This document shows positions 1 through 7,929 of a stretch of 64,000 bases of DNA, piece by piece. The notes under the pieces are model-generated. The model had not been told where the DNA came from. It ran no database searches and saw only the letters and a program-made list of their open reading frames with translations. Both the position numbers and the translations under genes were made by a program. Origin of the DNA: Parcubacteria group bacterium (lineage in GTDB: Bacteria > Patescibacteria > Paceibacteria > UBA9973 > UBA2103); contig JAQBRE010000002.1 of the NCBI GenBank assembly GCA_028286605.1, forward strand, positions 62,001-126,000, read 5' to 3'. Position 1 is the stretch's first letter. The number at the start of each line of letters is the position of its first letter.

Positions 1-156
1 CAAGCGAACCCCCTGCCGGGGTCTTTACGCTTGATCGACTTCTAGCGCCATGCCAGCGTTTCCGCTGGTTTAGGCTCATATTCAGTTGTCTAAAAAGGTT
101 AGCATCCTATGTGAACCCTTACCACTCCTTGATGTTTCTTTAGGAAAAAGCATAGA
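1..156. other. non-coding left edge with two hairpins
   Basis: No ORF is visible. Two inverted repeats can be read: CAAGCG/CGCTTG (1-6 with 28-33) enclosing ACCCC/GGGGT, and CCAGCG-TTTC-CGCTGG near 52-68. They could be the 3' part of a structured RNA or a terminator of a gene left of the window. I could not match them to tmRNA, RNase P or SRP RNA. Confidence 0.3.
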
Positions 157-879
157 ATGCGACTAATGGCCCGCGGCAGACAATATGAAGGGGTGGTTGT
201 GCTGCAAAGACTCCTCGAGCAGCGCCTTAACGATTCAAATCATCAAGCGCTCTATTTATCCTATGAGGATCTGGCAAACTTTAGCCCTCTTTTAAAAGAG
301 CCAATGGGAGTGGAGAAGTTTTTTGAGGTCATACAGAACGAGACCAACAAAAATATCACCTACAAAATAAAGATTCTACGGAAAGCCCTGCCCCACAGAG
401 CCGGTAATGAAGCTGTATACCCTCCCCTTTCTGATCCGTCACCTGTCGGCATAGACGTGCACGTCTCAGATCTGCAGATGCTAAAGAATTATTTTGAGTG
501 CGCGCGTTCAAAAGATGGCGCTGGAAAATCTGCTTTGAACAAAATTATGTCGATTGATATCGTGCCACGCGTGGAAGACTCAAAAGCTGTGATCGTTATA
601 AATGGGAAACCCAACAAAGATCCTTTGATTATAAATATGGATGGGAAACTATGGAGTAGCTTGATTGAAGTAGCTCAGAGGGGTAGTGCGAATCCCGAAG
701 ATGTAAAAGACGTGTCAGATTATTTCAATAAAAATAAGAAGTGTCCTATCTACAAAGAGGGGTACGAGCTAAGTGAAATCCTTGTGCCCGATCACGGCAC
801 CTTGCGCGCAGGACCAGGAGTAAAACTTTCAATGCGTACGAAGAAGTATTTGTCTCAGAGAAGAAATAATGTAGCTTAA
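157..879 (+). CDS. hypothetical protein, accessory region
   Basis: A 240-aa soluble protein that I do not recognise. It is charged, has no signal peptide or membrane segment, and has a basic C-terminal tail (VKLSMRTKKYLSQRR). The central part (about residues 95-140) looks helical and the segment around 150-185 (VIVINGKPNKDPLIINMDGK, then LWSSLIEVAQ) could be a small mixed fold followed by a helix-turn-helix-like region, but this is a guess. An in-frame ATG at 166 is an equally possible start; AGGAAAA about 15 nt upstream of 157 is a weak ribosome site. The gene lies left of the serine recombinase and a small basic protein and is probably cargo of the same element. Confidence 0.6.
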   Translation: MRLMARGRQYEGVVVLQRLLEQRLNDSNHQALYLSYEDLANFSPLLKEPMGVEKFFEVIQNETNKNITYKIKILRKALPHRAGNEAVYPPLSDPSPVGIDVHVSDLQMLKNYFECARSKDGAGKSALNKIMSIDIVPRVEDSKAVIVINGKPNKDPLIINMDGKLWSSLIEVAQRGSANPEDVKDVSDYFNKNKKCPIYKEGYELSEILVPDHGTLRAGPGVKLSMRTKKYLSQRRNNVA

Positions 880-915
880 AAAAGCTTAAAAGTGGATAAC
901 CATTTGGAGGAACGA

Positions 916-944
916 AATCACCTATAGAAAGTGGGTGGTTTTTT
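916..944 (+). terminator. probable terminator of the 157-879 gene
   Basis: A 7-bp stem (AATCACC with GGGTGGTT, one G-T pair) and an 11-nt loop, followed by TTTTT. Confidence 0.45.
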
Positions 945-992
945 ATTTCATAGAAACGTGATTAAGCCTTCTTCACTTGGAAGCATGGGTGA

Positions 993-1133
993 ATGGCACC
1001 TGTCGAGACATCCGAGAAAGCTTCCCAAAAAGCAGTCGATCTGTTTCTCGACCGCCTAGTAGAAATCTTGCTCATGCAGGTTGAGCAAGATTCAGAAACA
1101 CAAGCAGAGGTAGTCAGCGGATCCTCTAAATAA
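993..1133 (+). CDS. small helical acidic protein (46 aa)
   Basis: A short ORF starting MAPVETSEKASQ and ending VVSGSSK. The middle, KAVDLFLDRLVEILLMQVEQ, is a clean amphipathic helix with a regular leucine/valine/isoleucine spacing, which is unlikely for random DNA. GGAAGC precedes the ATG by 9 nt. It lies on the same strand as the recombinase 600 bp downstream and is probably an accessory protein of the element. The 100-aa ORF on the opposite strand is cysteine/serine-rich and looks like a shadow. Confidence 0.5.
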   Translation: MAPVETSEKASQKAVDLFLDRLVEILLMQVEQDSETQAEVVSGSSK

Positions 1134-1376
1134 AATTGGCTGCAACTTATTGGTGGGTAGATATCAGTCCTCGCTCTGGGTGAACACTTCCCAACGAGGC
1201 ACCTTATCTGCCCGTCAGTAAAACGAATGGAGCACTCTTTATCAGACAAAGATTCAGGAAACAAAGGGACCTGACTGATTGAAAGAGCATCTAGCTTGTG
1301 TACTCATATTGTTGGTTATTTAGATTTCCAGTGCCCATAAGGGAAATAAAAGTGCAGATAAGAATTGTAAACAATT

Positions 1377-1589
1377 ATGAAAAAACGAAAGAAGACACTG
1401 CAAGAAATTGCTACACGCGAATTGAAAAAGAGTTCGCAGCGTTTCAAGCCTAAGAGAAAAACTATTCTGGTGCGCATTCAGTCTAAATGGCGCCGACACC
1501 TTAAGGAGAGAGCACGGGCCAGAAGCCTGACACTCTCGAAGCTCCATGACGAAATATATCCTCATTACTTCAAGTGTGAGCGTTATTGA
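1377..1589 (+). CDS. small basic protein, possible ribbon-helix-helix DNA-binding
   Basis: A 70-aa, strongly basic protein (MKKRKKTLQEIATRELKK at the start). Residues about 31-65 (LVRIQSKWRRHLKERARARS, then LTLSKLHDEI) have the strand-helix-helix pattern of ribbon-helix-helix repressors: a short hydrophobic strand, a lysine/arginine-rich helix, then a serine-capped second helix. It is on the same strand and just upstream of the serine recombinase, the usual place for a regulator or directionality factor. The fold and role are inferred from the pattern only. Confidence 0.5.
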   Translation: MKKRKKTLQEIATRELKKSSQRFKPKRKTILVRIQSKWRRHLKERARARSLTLSKLHDEIYPHYFKCERY

Positions 1590-1720
1590 ATCCAGATGTA
1601 AGAAGTAGTCAAAGTTATCCCCTACTCGCTCTGCGGCACCCTGAATTAAGGGTTGCACAGGGGCACTTCTTGTCGCTATCGAGAGTAATTAGCTTGATAA
1701 TTAGTTATATAAACCATCTT

Positions 1721-3325
1721 ATGAAAACAGCACTTATTTACTGTCGCGTGAGTACCGATGAGCAAGCCGAGAGCGATCATTATTCGCTTGGGACACAGCT
1801 GGAGCTTTGCGAGCGCGCCATAGAGACTCACAATGATTACCGTCTCGCTGACGAAGGGAAATACGAAGACCCAGGACGAAGTGCCACTAACATGAGCAGG
1901 CCAGGCCTGCAGGATTTACTTCTGCGCGTACAAGAAGATAAAAAAGTAGGAGCAGTCTTCGTGCAGGACACTGACAGATTGGCGCGCAACGTGAATGATC
2001 ACATGATAATTAAGGCGCTTCTGAAGAAGCATGGGGTGGAACTAATCTCCGTATCACAACCAGGGCTTGAAGACACTGCCGAGGGCAACTTAATGGATGT
2101 AGTCATCGCTGGCATTAATCAGTTTCAATCACAGATAACTGCGCGAAAGACGATGAAGAGCCTTGAGCAGAAGTTCCGTGACGGAGGCTGGCCAACGCGC
2201 GCAGCACCTGGATACCTTAACGTTGAAGGAACAGGTGGTGAAAAGCATCGCGTTGTTGTACTTGATCCAGAGCGTGCGCACTTCATTACAGAAGCCTTCA
2301 AGATGTACGCGACTGGCGATTACTCCGTTATAGCCGTTAGGGACGCGATCACGAAGCAAGGATTTAGAACCCGCACGGGTAAACATCTTGCCCATAGCAA
2401 GATGACGACCTTACTGCAAAACCATTTCTACTACGGAGAAATGCGTTGGCGTGGACTCGTGGGGCCGGGTAAGCATGAACCACTTATCGACCGTGACACG
2501 TTCGACCGCTGCCAACTTGTTGCGAAGCAGCACCGAGGCAACAGGTGCAAGCGAGGTAAGTTCAACTTTATACTTCGCGGCTTCGTGTCGTGCGGCCTGT
2601 GCGGTTACCGCTATACAGCGGAACATCACCCCAAGAAGGACAAGTCTTACTACCATTGCAGTCATTATGGTAATCGAAAAGAAGCAGGTGATGCGGGGAA
2701 ATGTGCAGACCGCTACGTGGAAATAGGCGATCTCGAAGGACAGGTGCAAGCTCACTTCGATAGGATTCAGTTTTCAGAAGAGTTTGTGAGCAAGATTGAA
2801 TCAAGACTCCAGCATGTTTACAAGGCAAAGCGTGATTCGGTAAGCCAAAATAAGAAGCGCCTTCAAAAGAGCAAGGAAGCATTACAAGACAAGCTCGGAG
2901 TTGCCGAAGAGAAACTGATTACAGGCGTGCTAGATGACCAGGGCTTTACTCGCCTCAAAGCCCGCTACCGCGAACAAATAGAGGGAATAGAAGACGAGCT
3001 GTTCAGACTAGATCGTTCCAAGAACATCAAAGTAGATGTAATTCAGCAAGTACTGGCACTGGTGCGCGATATAGGCACGACCTACAAGAAGGCACCGCCC
3101 GAACTACAACGTCTCTACCTAGGCCTATTCTGGGAGGGTTTTGTAGCGCAGAACCGTCTCATCACTAAAGCTAGCAAGTCCCCTATCGTAGAGGCTGTGG
3201 AGGCCGTAGGAGCGATATCTTATCGCGTCCTACGAAGCGCACCAGCAGAGCTGGAAACAGAAGTAGGAACCGAAGTTATATTAAGCACCGTTAGGGGCGG
3301 CCACCGGGAATCGAACCCGAATTGA
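1721..3325 (+). CDS. large serine recombinase / site-specific integrase
   Basis: A 534-aa large serine recombinase, which cuts and rejoins DNA through a covalent phosphoserine. The resolvase domain spans about 1-140 with the nucleophile Ser11 in YCRVSTDEQ and the helix DRLARN. The recombinase domain spans about 165-280, and a C4 zinc ribbon follows (C291, C294, C313, C328), then a long coiled coil (about 357-430) as in integrases of phages and integrative elements. I chose ATG 1721 because MKTALIYCRVS is the canonical N-terminus; the open frame further upstream is not protein-like. The last 10 or so codons (RGGHRESNPN) are read from the antisense of tRNA-His, so the stop codon comes from the tRNA gene. 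This suggests integration into tRNA-His with the frame completed by the target. Confidence 0.93.
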   Translation: MKTALIYCRVSTDEQAESDHYSLGTQLELCERAIETHNDYRLADEGKYEDPGRSATNMSRPGLQDLLLRVQEDKKVGAVFVQDTDRLARNVNDHMIIKALLKKHGVELISVSQPGLEDTAEGNLMDVVIAGINQFQSQITARKTMKSLEQKFRDGGWPTRAAPGYLNVEGTGGEKHRVVVLDPERAHFITEAFKMYATGDYSVIAVRDAITKQGFRTRTGKHLAHSKMTTLLQNHFYYGEMRWRGLVGPGKHEPLIDRDTFDRCQLVAKQHRGNRCKRGKFNFILRGFVSCGLCGYRYTAEHHPKKDKSYYHCSHYGNRKEAGDAGKCADRYVEIGDLEGQVQAHFDRIQFSEEFVSKIESRLQHVYKAKRDSVSQNKKRLQKSKEALQDKLGVAEEKLITGVLDDQGFTRLKARYREQIEGIEDELFRLDRSKNIKVDVIQQVLALVRDIGTTYKKAPPELQRLYLGLFWEGFVAQNRLITKASKSPIVEAVEAVGAISYRVLRSAPAELETEVGTEVILSTVRGGHRESNPN

Positions 3326-3368
3326 CAGAACCACAATCTGTAGTGTTAACCGTTACACCATGGCCGCC
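3296..3368 (-). tRNA. tRNA-His(GTG)
   Basis: Cloverleaf with anticodon loop TTGTGGT between ACAGA and TCTGT. The extra G(-1) is encoded and faces C73, and U8 fits this register. CCA is not fully encoded (CCT follows C73). The 3' half overlaps the recombinase gene by 30 bp on the opposite strand and is the likely attachment site. Confidence 0.95.
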
Positions 3369-3420
3369 ATGCAACGCACTGATATCCGTATCATGCGCAC
3401 GTACGCACCATATAGATATC

Positions 3421-3506
3421 TGGTGCCCGAGAGAGGACTTGAACCTCCACGCCTTGCGGCACATCCACCTCAAGGATGCTTGTCTACCAATTTCAACACC
3501 CGGGCA
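3421..3506 (-). tRNA. tRNA-Leu(GAG)
   Basis: Class II tRNA with anticodon loop TTGAGGT between CATCC and GGATG, a long variable arm (TGCCGCAAGGCGT region) and encoded CCA. Confidence 0.95.
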
Positions 3507-3550
3507 GGTGACCCTTGCGGGATTTTTCCACTATACGGAATCTGAGAGCA

Positions 3551-3587
3551 AAAAGAAAGGGCCGCTCGAAGAGCGGCCCTTTCTTTT
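3551..3587. terminator. bidirectional terminator after rplS
   Basis: AAAGAAAGGGCCGCTC, loop GAA, and its exact complement ending in CTTTCTTTT; serves rplS (minus). Confidence 0.85.
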
Positions 3588-3602
3588 ATCAAACTGCGCA
3601 GC

Positions 3603-4157
3603 TTATTCTGCTGCCGCTTCTGCCGGAGCTTCCTCCGTAACCTCGACGGTCTCTACTTCTGCAGCCTCTGGCTCGCCAGCGACTTCTTCTGCAAGAGCCA
3701 CCTCCTCACCTGCGGGGTTCTGGATAGGATCCTTTTCCATGACCTCCTCCACCGCGACTTCCTCGGCCACGACAGGCTCTTCCTTGAAGTCGTCCGTAGA
3801 CATCTTCACCATGCGCATGTTGCGAAGCTGGCGACGTACTTCACGGGCAACCTTCTCGCGGATGAAGTAGAGCTTCGCGCGGCGGACCTTCGAACGGCGG
3901 ACGATCTCGATCTTCGAGATGAACGGGGCGAATAGTGGGAAAATACGCTCAACGCCGACACCCGACATAGTCGCACGAACGGTGAAGGTAGCGCCTGCTT
4001 CCGTGCCGTGCTTAACCGCGATAACGAGGCCTTCGAAGACCTGCGTACGGCTCTTGCCCTTCTCGACGATGTTCTGGTGCACGCGGACCGTATCGCCTGG
4101 GCGGATGCCAAGACCGGTACGTTCAGCGGTTTTTACCGGGGTTATAACAGAATTCAT
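3603..4157 (-). CDS. rplS: 50S ribosomal protein L19
   Basis: L19 sits at the 30S-50S interface. The family core is complete in about residues 1-125: GDTVRVHQNIVEKGKSRTQ, FEGLVIA, GVERIFP and SKVRRAKLYFIRE. The ATG at 4157 (MNSVITPV) is preferred over the upstream TTG. Odd feature: after the core there is an acidic tail of about 60 residues made of Glu, Ala and Val with almost no Lys/Arg (for example EEVAGEPEAAEVETVEVTEE), making the protein 184 aa instead of about 115-120. Such tails occur in some CPR ribosomal proteins; the function is unknown. Confidence 0.96.
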   Translation of the reverse strand: MNSVITPVKTAERTGLGIRPGDTVRVHQNIVEKGKSRTQVFEGLVIAVKHGTEAGATFTVRATMSGVGVERIFPLFAPFISKIEIVRRSKVRRAKLYFIREKVAREVRRQLRNMRMVKMSTDDFKEEPVVAEEVAVEEVMEKDPIQNPAGEEVALAEEVAGEPEAAEVETVEVTEEAPAEAAAE

Positions 4158-4215
4158 AGTAGGCAAAATCTAACACACGCCTTATATAAAAGCAAAATAG
4201 GCCTCTTCAGGAATC

Positions 4216-4947
4216 CTATATAAGCCCTTCAGTATTAGGGAATTTAGCTACTGCGGCCTTGAAGACTTCAGGAATCGGTGAGGTCAGGGTGATGCGTTCG
4301 CCAGAAGGCAGCGGAAGGTCTAGCTGGTAGGCATGGAGACCAAGACGCTTGAAGCCGAGGTCACAGGGATGATTCGGCGAATAGAGCGGATCGCAGACTA
4401 TGGGGTGATGAATCGCCTTAAGATGCACGCGAATCTGATGCGTGCGGCCGGTCTCTGGCATCATCTTTACGAGGCTGTGGGTACCGATATCGCCGACCAC
4501 TTCGTAATTCGTAATCGCTTCGCGCAGCATGCCTTTGGCACCGCGCTGTGCGGAACGCAAGCGGAAATCAGTGCGCGAACGCCCTATAGCAAGATTAATC
4601 ACTCCCTTCTCCTCCTTAAGCACGCCGTACACGAAAGCGAGGTAGGTCTTGTTCACGGTGTGTTCCTGGAATGCGAGCTTAAGGAACGCGTGCGCTTCAG
4701 GCGTCTTGGCGAGTATGAGCACGCCGGAGGTGTCGCGATCGAGACGATGCACGATGCCGGGGCGCATGATTTCAGAGCCATCACGCATGCGCTGCGTCTC
4801 CCCCACTTCTTTCGAAGCGGGATATTTCACAGCGAACCAGTCGCTGACGGTCTCCTCTTTCGAGTGACCATCCGGGTGCGCCATGACGCCGATAGGCTTA
4901 TCTATGGCCACGAGGTTCGCATCTTCATATAAGATAGGAAAATCCAT
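4216..4947 (-). CDS. RluA/RluD-family pseudouridine synthase
   Basis: 243 aa. It isomerises uridine to pseudouridine in rRNA or tRNA. The family motif HRLDRDTSG carries the catalytic Asp (about residue 70), followed by the KTYLAFVYG strand and the ETGRTHQIRVHL motif. There is no N-terminal S4 domain, so it is closer to RluA/RluC-type minimal proteins, and the exact target base cannot be assigned. ATG 4947 gives the typical start MDFPILYEDANLVAIDKP. It lies 58 bp upstream of rplS on the same strand. Confidence 0.92.
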   Translation of the reverse strand: MDFPILYEDANLVAIDKPIGVMAHPDGHSKEETVSDWFAVKYPASKEVGETQRMRDGSEIMRPGIVHRLDRDTSGVLILAKTPEAHAFLKLAFQEHTVNKTYLAFVYGVLKEEKGVINLAIGRSRTDFRLRSAQRGAKGMLREAITNYEVVGDIGTHSLVKMMPETGRTHQIRVHLKAIHHPIVCDPLYSPNHPCDLGFKRLGLHAYQLDLPLPSGERITLTSPIPEVFKAAVAKFPNTEGLI

Positions 4948-5009
4948 ACCGGCAGCCTAGCATATATGGCCTTTTCTCGGGTATAAAAATGAGGTATGGT
5001 ATCCAGTAC

Positions 5010-5082
5010 GGGCGATTAGCTCAGTTGGTAGAGCGCTTCATTTACACTGAAGATGTCGGGGGTTCGAGCCCTCCATCGCCCA
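5010..5082 (+). tRNA. tRNA-Val(TAC)
   Basis: Acceptor GGGCGAT/ATCGCCC; anticodon loop TTTACAC between CTTCA and TGAAG; CCA not encoded. Confidence 0.96.
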
Positions 5083-5125
5083 CAAATGAAAAAACCGCAG
5101 CGGGGCTGCGGTTTTTTCATTTGTG
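5081..5125 (+). terminator. terminator fused to the end of tRNA-Val
   Basis: A 21-bp perfect stem with a GGG loop, rich in A on one arm and T on the other, starting at the last bases of tRNA-Val. Because it is symmetric it can also stop transcription from the right. Confidence 0.85.
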
Positions 5126-5147
5126 CACTTCCACGTATTTCTATCTG

Positions 5148-5229
5148 TGCCGTGGGAGGGACTCGAACCCTCAACCCTTGCAGGATACGCTTCTGAGGCG
5201 TACGCGTATACCAATTCCGCCACCACGGC
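5148..5229 (-). tRNA. tRNA-Leu(CAG)
   Basis: Acceptor GCCGTGG/CCACGGC; anticodon loop CTCAGAA between TACGC and GCGTA; long variable arm. CCA not encoded. Confidence 0.95.
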
Positions 5230-5245
5230 ATATGCATCATTCTTG

Positions 5246-5317
5246 TGTCCCCACCAGGAATCGAACCTAGATCTACGGCTTAGAAGTCCGCAGCTTTATC
5301 CATTAAGCTATGGGGAC
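5246..5317 (-). tRNA. tRNA-Arg(TCT)
   Basis: Acceptor GTCCCCA/TGGGGAC; anticodon loop CTTCTAA. The anticodon stem (GCGGA/GCCGT) has an A31-G39 mismatch next to the loop and a G-T closing pair, so the stem is weaker than usual. The D and T arms are normal. Confidence 0.9.
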
Positions 5318-5326
5318 TTCTAAACA

Positions 5327-5707
5327 CTAGCTCGCGGGTGCAGCAGGGTCAACGACGCGTGTCGTCGTGCTTGTAGGAATGCTCGCAGGTGTTGCAACCG
5401 GTACTGTGGGATTCGACGGATCGACGAAGTGCGAATTCTTATAGTTTGTTTCGGTAGCGGCACGACTCTGGAAGAGCGTGTTCACTGAATCGATCGATGC
5501 AGGGTTGAGCGATTGCTGCACCGTTGCGGTGCCGATCGCGTCGCCATTCGTAACGCGCAGGAACAGCCAGACATTCCATCCGATGCTTGCGATAAGGAGT
5601 ACAGTCGCGATAGCAACGAGCATGAGCCAGTCGCGCGATGGATTCAGCCGATCGCCATACCGGAATGGATTCGATGCGCTTTTAAATTTTGGGAGGGAGA
5701 GATTCAT
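5327..5707 (-). CDS. membrane-anchored protein of the pilus assembly operon
   Basis: 126 aa from ATG 5707 (MNLSLPKFKS). One membrane helix (about residues 33-53, LMLVAIATVLLIASIGWNVW) is followed by a low-complexity Thr/Ala/Pro/Val extracytoplasmic tail ending PAAPAS. It starts 1 bp after the pilO stop, so it is the last gene of the pilM-N-O operon and probably belongs to the same inner-membrane complex, at the position of PilP or an accessory pilin factor. No sequence similarity to PilP is evident. Confidence 0.7.
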   Translation of the reverse strand: MNLSLPKFKSASNPFRYGDRLNPSRDWLMLVAIATVLLIASIGWNVWLFLRVTNGDAIGTATVQQSLNPASIDSVNTLFQSRAATETNYKNSHFVDPSNPTVPVATPASIPTSTTTRVVDPAAPAS

Positions 5708-5708
5708 A

Positions 5709-6278
5709 TTATTGGGTAGGGTCTGCTGCGGGCGCGGGTGCCGGGGCGACATGCGGCGTGCTGCTTGCAGGGCCAGTGCCCACACTGAAGGATGCCGCCA
5801 CAGACCAGTTCCCTGGCGAAGCTGTATCGAGCGAAAGATTCTTAAGCTTTATATCGTAGGGCGCGTATTCGAGCGCACCAAGGGTGCGCTCTACTGAATC
5901 GAACGTACCGGAAATAGTAACGGAGAGGTTCAGATGACTCTGACCGGCAGTAGGCGCACTGTCTGCACCAACAGAAACAACATCTACCTTTGAACCGAGG
6001 GCTGCACCCGTTGCGGTTAGGCTGCCAAGAAATGGAACGACATCGTTCGCAGAAATGAAGTGTGATGAAACAGATGATTCATCATCTGAGAGTGCGGCGA
6101 GTGCGGCTTTCGCCTCAGCGATACGCGACGCATCCTGACTCTTGGTCTCAATTTCCCCGGCAATCGAACGGGCTTTCGCATTCTCTGTATCGACCATCAC
6201 GAACCATACGCCGTAGGCTGCAACCACAATGACAAGCGCGATACCTGCGAACATAAGATGGATCAAGGGTTTTTTCAT
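5709..6278 (-). CDS. pilO: type IV pilus assembly protein PilO-like
   Basis: 189 aa with the PilO layout: a short cytoplasmic N-terminus (MKKPLIHL), one membrane helix (about 9-28), a coiled coil (about 30-65, TENAKARSIAGEIETKSQDA) and a periplasmic ferredoxin-like domain. A Pro/Ala-rich tail follows. The start overlaps the end of pilN by 4 bp. PilO pairs with PilN to link the cytoplasmic PilM ring to the pilus machine. The assignment rests on topology and operon context more than on sequence identity. Confidence 0.75.
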   Translation of the reverse strand: MKKPLIHLMFAGIALVIVVAAYGVWFVMVDTENAKARSIAGEIETKSQDASRIAEAKAALAALSDDESSVSSHFISANDVVPFLGSLTATGAALGSKVDVVSVGADSAPTAGQSHLNLSVTISGTFDSVERTLGALEYAPYDIKLKNLSLDTASPGNWSVAASFSVGTGPASSTPHVAPAPAPAADPTQ

Positions 6279-6835
6279 GGTCGTAAAGAGCCCGTCAGAG
6301 TGATGGTGAACGGGATGTTGCTGTCTTTCGCATATGCGCTGATGGGAAGATCAGCATTCGTAACGAACGGAAGCGCACCAAGCGCGAGCGCATACGCACG
6401 AAGGGTGTCGCGCGTTGCTGCCATGCCCGAGATGCCCATGGTTCCTTGTTTGCCAGGGGTTGCAGGCGTGAAGGTGAATCCGCTGAGCGTTATGCCGGTG
6501 CGCGGTGCGGCAAGCATCGCACGAAGAACGGCACTCGCGGTTGTCGTAGTCGCAAGCGTATTCAAATAGGCAACATTCGTTGAAAGCTGGCCGAGGCGCT
6601 TTCGCACCTGCGCTTCTTCAGACGTATTCAGGCTCGCATTCAGGGTCGCGAGCTGTGCCGACTCCCTTTTCACTTCACTATGCGCAAAGATGTAGCTCGG
6701 CAGCAGCAGCAAGCCGTGAAGTACGACGAGACCCGCAAGCATCCCGCAGCCGAGCGCAGCGACGCGCAAGAAATAGCCGCGTCTGAACGCATTGATATTC
6801 GAACGTGGCAAAAGATTAGTGAGTTCAGGAAACAT
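6275..6835 (-). CDS. pilN: type IV pilus assembly protein PilN-like
   Basis: 186 aa from ATG 6835 (MFPELTNLLP), which overlaps the pilM end by 11 bp; the longer open frame upstream lies inside pilM. The N-terminal FPELTNLLP is the kind of short peptide that PilN uses to bind PilM. One membrane helix (about 25-47) is followed by a helical segment and a small periplasmic domain. It forms a heterodimer with PilO in known systems. Confidence 0.75.
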   Translation of the reverse strand: MFPELTNLLPRSNINAFRRGYFLRVAALGCGMLAGLVVLHGLLLLPSYIFAHSEVKRESAQLATLNASLNTSEEAQVRKRLGQLSTNVAYLNTLATTTTASAVLRAMLAAPRTGITLSGFTFTPATPGKQGTMGISGMAATRDTLRAYALALGALPFVTNADLPISAYAKDSNIPFTITLTGSLRP

Positions 6836-7910
6836 ATTCTCGTAGAGCGAGTCCGACGGCGGTGCCGTAGGCAAGCGACTCCATATAATCTACTTGCGGC
6901 AGCCAGTCGTCGCGCGATGCAAGATTCTTAAATACGTCGCCGAGCTCGACCGGAATCTTAAGCGATGCGCCCAGATATTCCGGCAAGCCGCGTACGGTCG
7001 CATTCCCTCCTACGAGAATCGCGCGCGTTACGGGCTCATGTGCAGGAATCTGGCCCGCACGGCTCTGCCAGTAATCAAGACGACGCACGATCTCTTCGCG
7101 GATAACGGAGACGGTCGTGAGCATCGCGGCCTGATATTCTGCACTGTCTGCTCCTGCAACGAGACCCTGCTCCGCCTTCACGCGCTTCGCTTCTTCTTCG
7201 GTAACACCGAAGTGTTTCTGTACGGCGAGTGTAAGCGCGTGGCCGCCAACCTCGATCGTGGTGGCGAAGCGCGGCAAACGATGCGATACGACAAGAAGCT
7301 TCGTGGTGGTCTTGCCGATGTCGATGATCATAACGGTTTCCGGATCGCCGTGCGGTAGTATCGCGCGCGGTAGTGCGAACGTCTCGCTTTCGAGCGCGCG
7401 AACGATGATGCCTGCGTCTTCGAATACCTGAAGTGCTGCGTCTGCGACGCGACGCGCATAGCCTATTCCCACCACATGCACCTCATCACCTTTCTGCGTG
7501 AGCGGCGCGACGTCGAACGCCACTTCGGCCGGCGGTAGTGGCACGTATTCATCAAGATGCTGTTCGATACTCGTGCGCCATTCGCGACGGGTCGATCCGG
7601 TTGCGTCTGCCTCGAACAGATAACCGCGCGCTTCAGGTAGCGTGATATTCGCGCGCTTCACGCCGTGGCGCTGCGCCACGTCTGCGAGCGTCTTCGCGAG
7701 CGTTACGTGATCTGCGATCTCGCCGTTCTGGATGATGCCGGGCGCAAGCTTCTCTTCAGCGATAGTAACGACCTCAAGGCCATGCAAACGTTCTTTCAGG
7801 ATTACGGTTTTGATACCGCTTGCAGAAATATCCATGCCTGCGGTGGGAAGGGCCAGGTAATCAGGAGGAGCGAACTCCACGCGTGCAAAGTTAGAGAACG
7901 GATTCGCCAT
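6825..7910 (-). CDS. pilM: type IV pilus assembly protein PilM (actin-like ATPase)
   Basis: 361 aa from ATG 7910 (MANPFSNFARVEF). The FtsA/actin-like fold is visible: phosphate-1 strand MDISASGIKTVIL, a second phosphate motif in MIIDIGKTTTKLLVV, and the adenosine motif AILVGGNATVRGLPEYL. PilM binds ATP and organises PilN/PilO on the cytoplasmic side of the membrane. The start is supported by a -10 box (TACTAT) 6 nt upstream. First gene of a four-gene operon; the secretion ATPase pilB/gspE is at 19.7 kb, so the pilus genes are split. Confidence 0.9.
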   Translation of the reverse strand: MANPFSNFARVEFAPPDYLALPTAGMDISASGIKTVILKERLHGLEVVTIAEEKLAPGIIQNGEIADHVTLAKTLADVAQRHGVKRANITLPEARGYLFEADATGSTRREWRTSIEQHLDEYVPLPPAEVAFDVAPLTQKGDEVHVVGIGYARRVADAALQVFEDAGIIVRALESETFALPRAILPHGDPETVMIIDIGKTTTKLLVVSHRLPRFATTIEVGGHALTLAVQKHFGVTEEEAKRVKAEQGLVAGADSAEYQAAMLTTVSVIREEIVRRLDYWQSRAGQIPAHEPVTRAILVGGNATVRGLPEYLGASLKIPVELGDVFKNLASRDDWLPQVDYMESLAYGTAVGLALREYVS

Positions 7911-7916
7911 TACGAA

Positions 7917-7922
7917 ATAGTA
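7917..7922 (-). promoter_or_regulatory. -10 box of the pilM operon (leaderless)
   Basis: TACTAT, then 6 nt, then the pilM ATG, so the transcript should begin at or next to the start codon. Confidence 0.6.
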
Positions 7923-7929
7923 TAACGCG

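Noticed and set aside
962..1264. 100-aa ORF on the minus strand in the accessory region
   Set aside because: Ser/Cys-rich, no domain pattern, and antisense to a better helical ORF at 993-1133.
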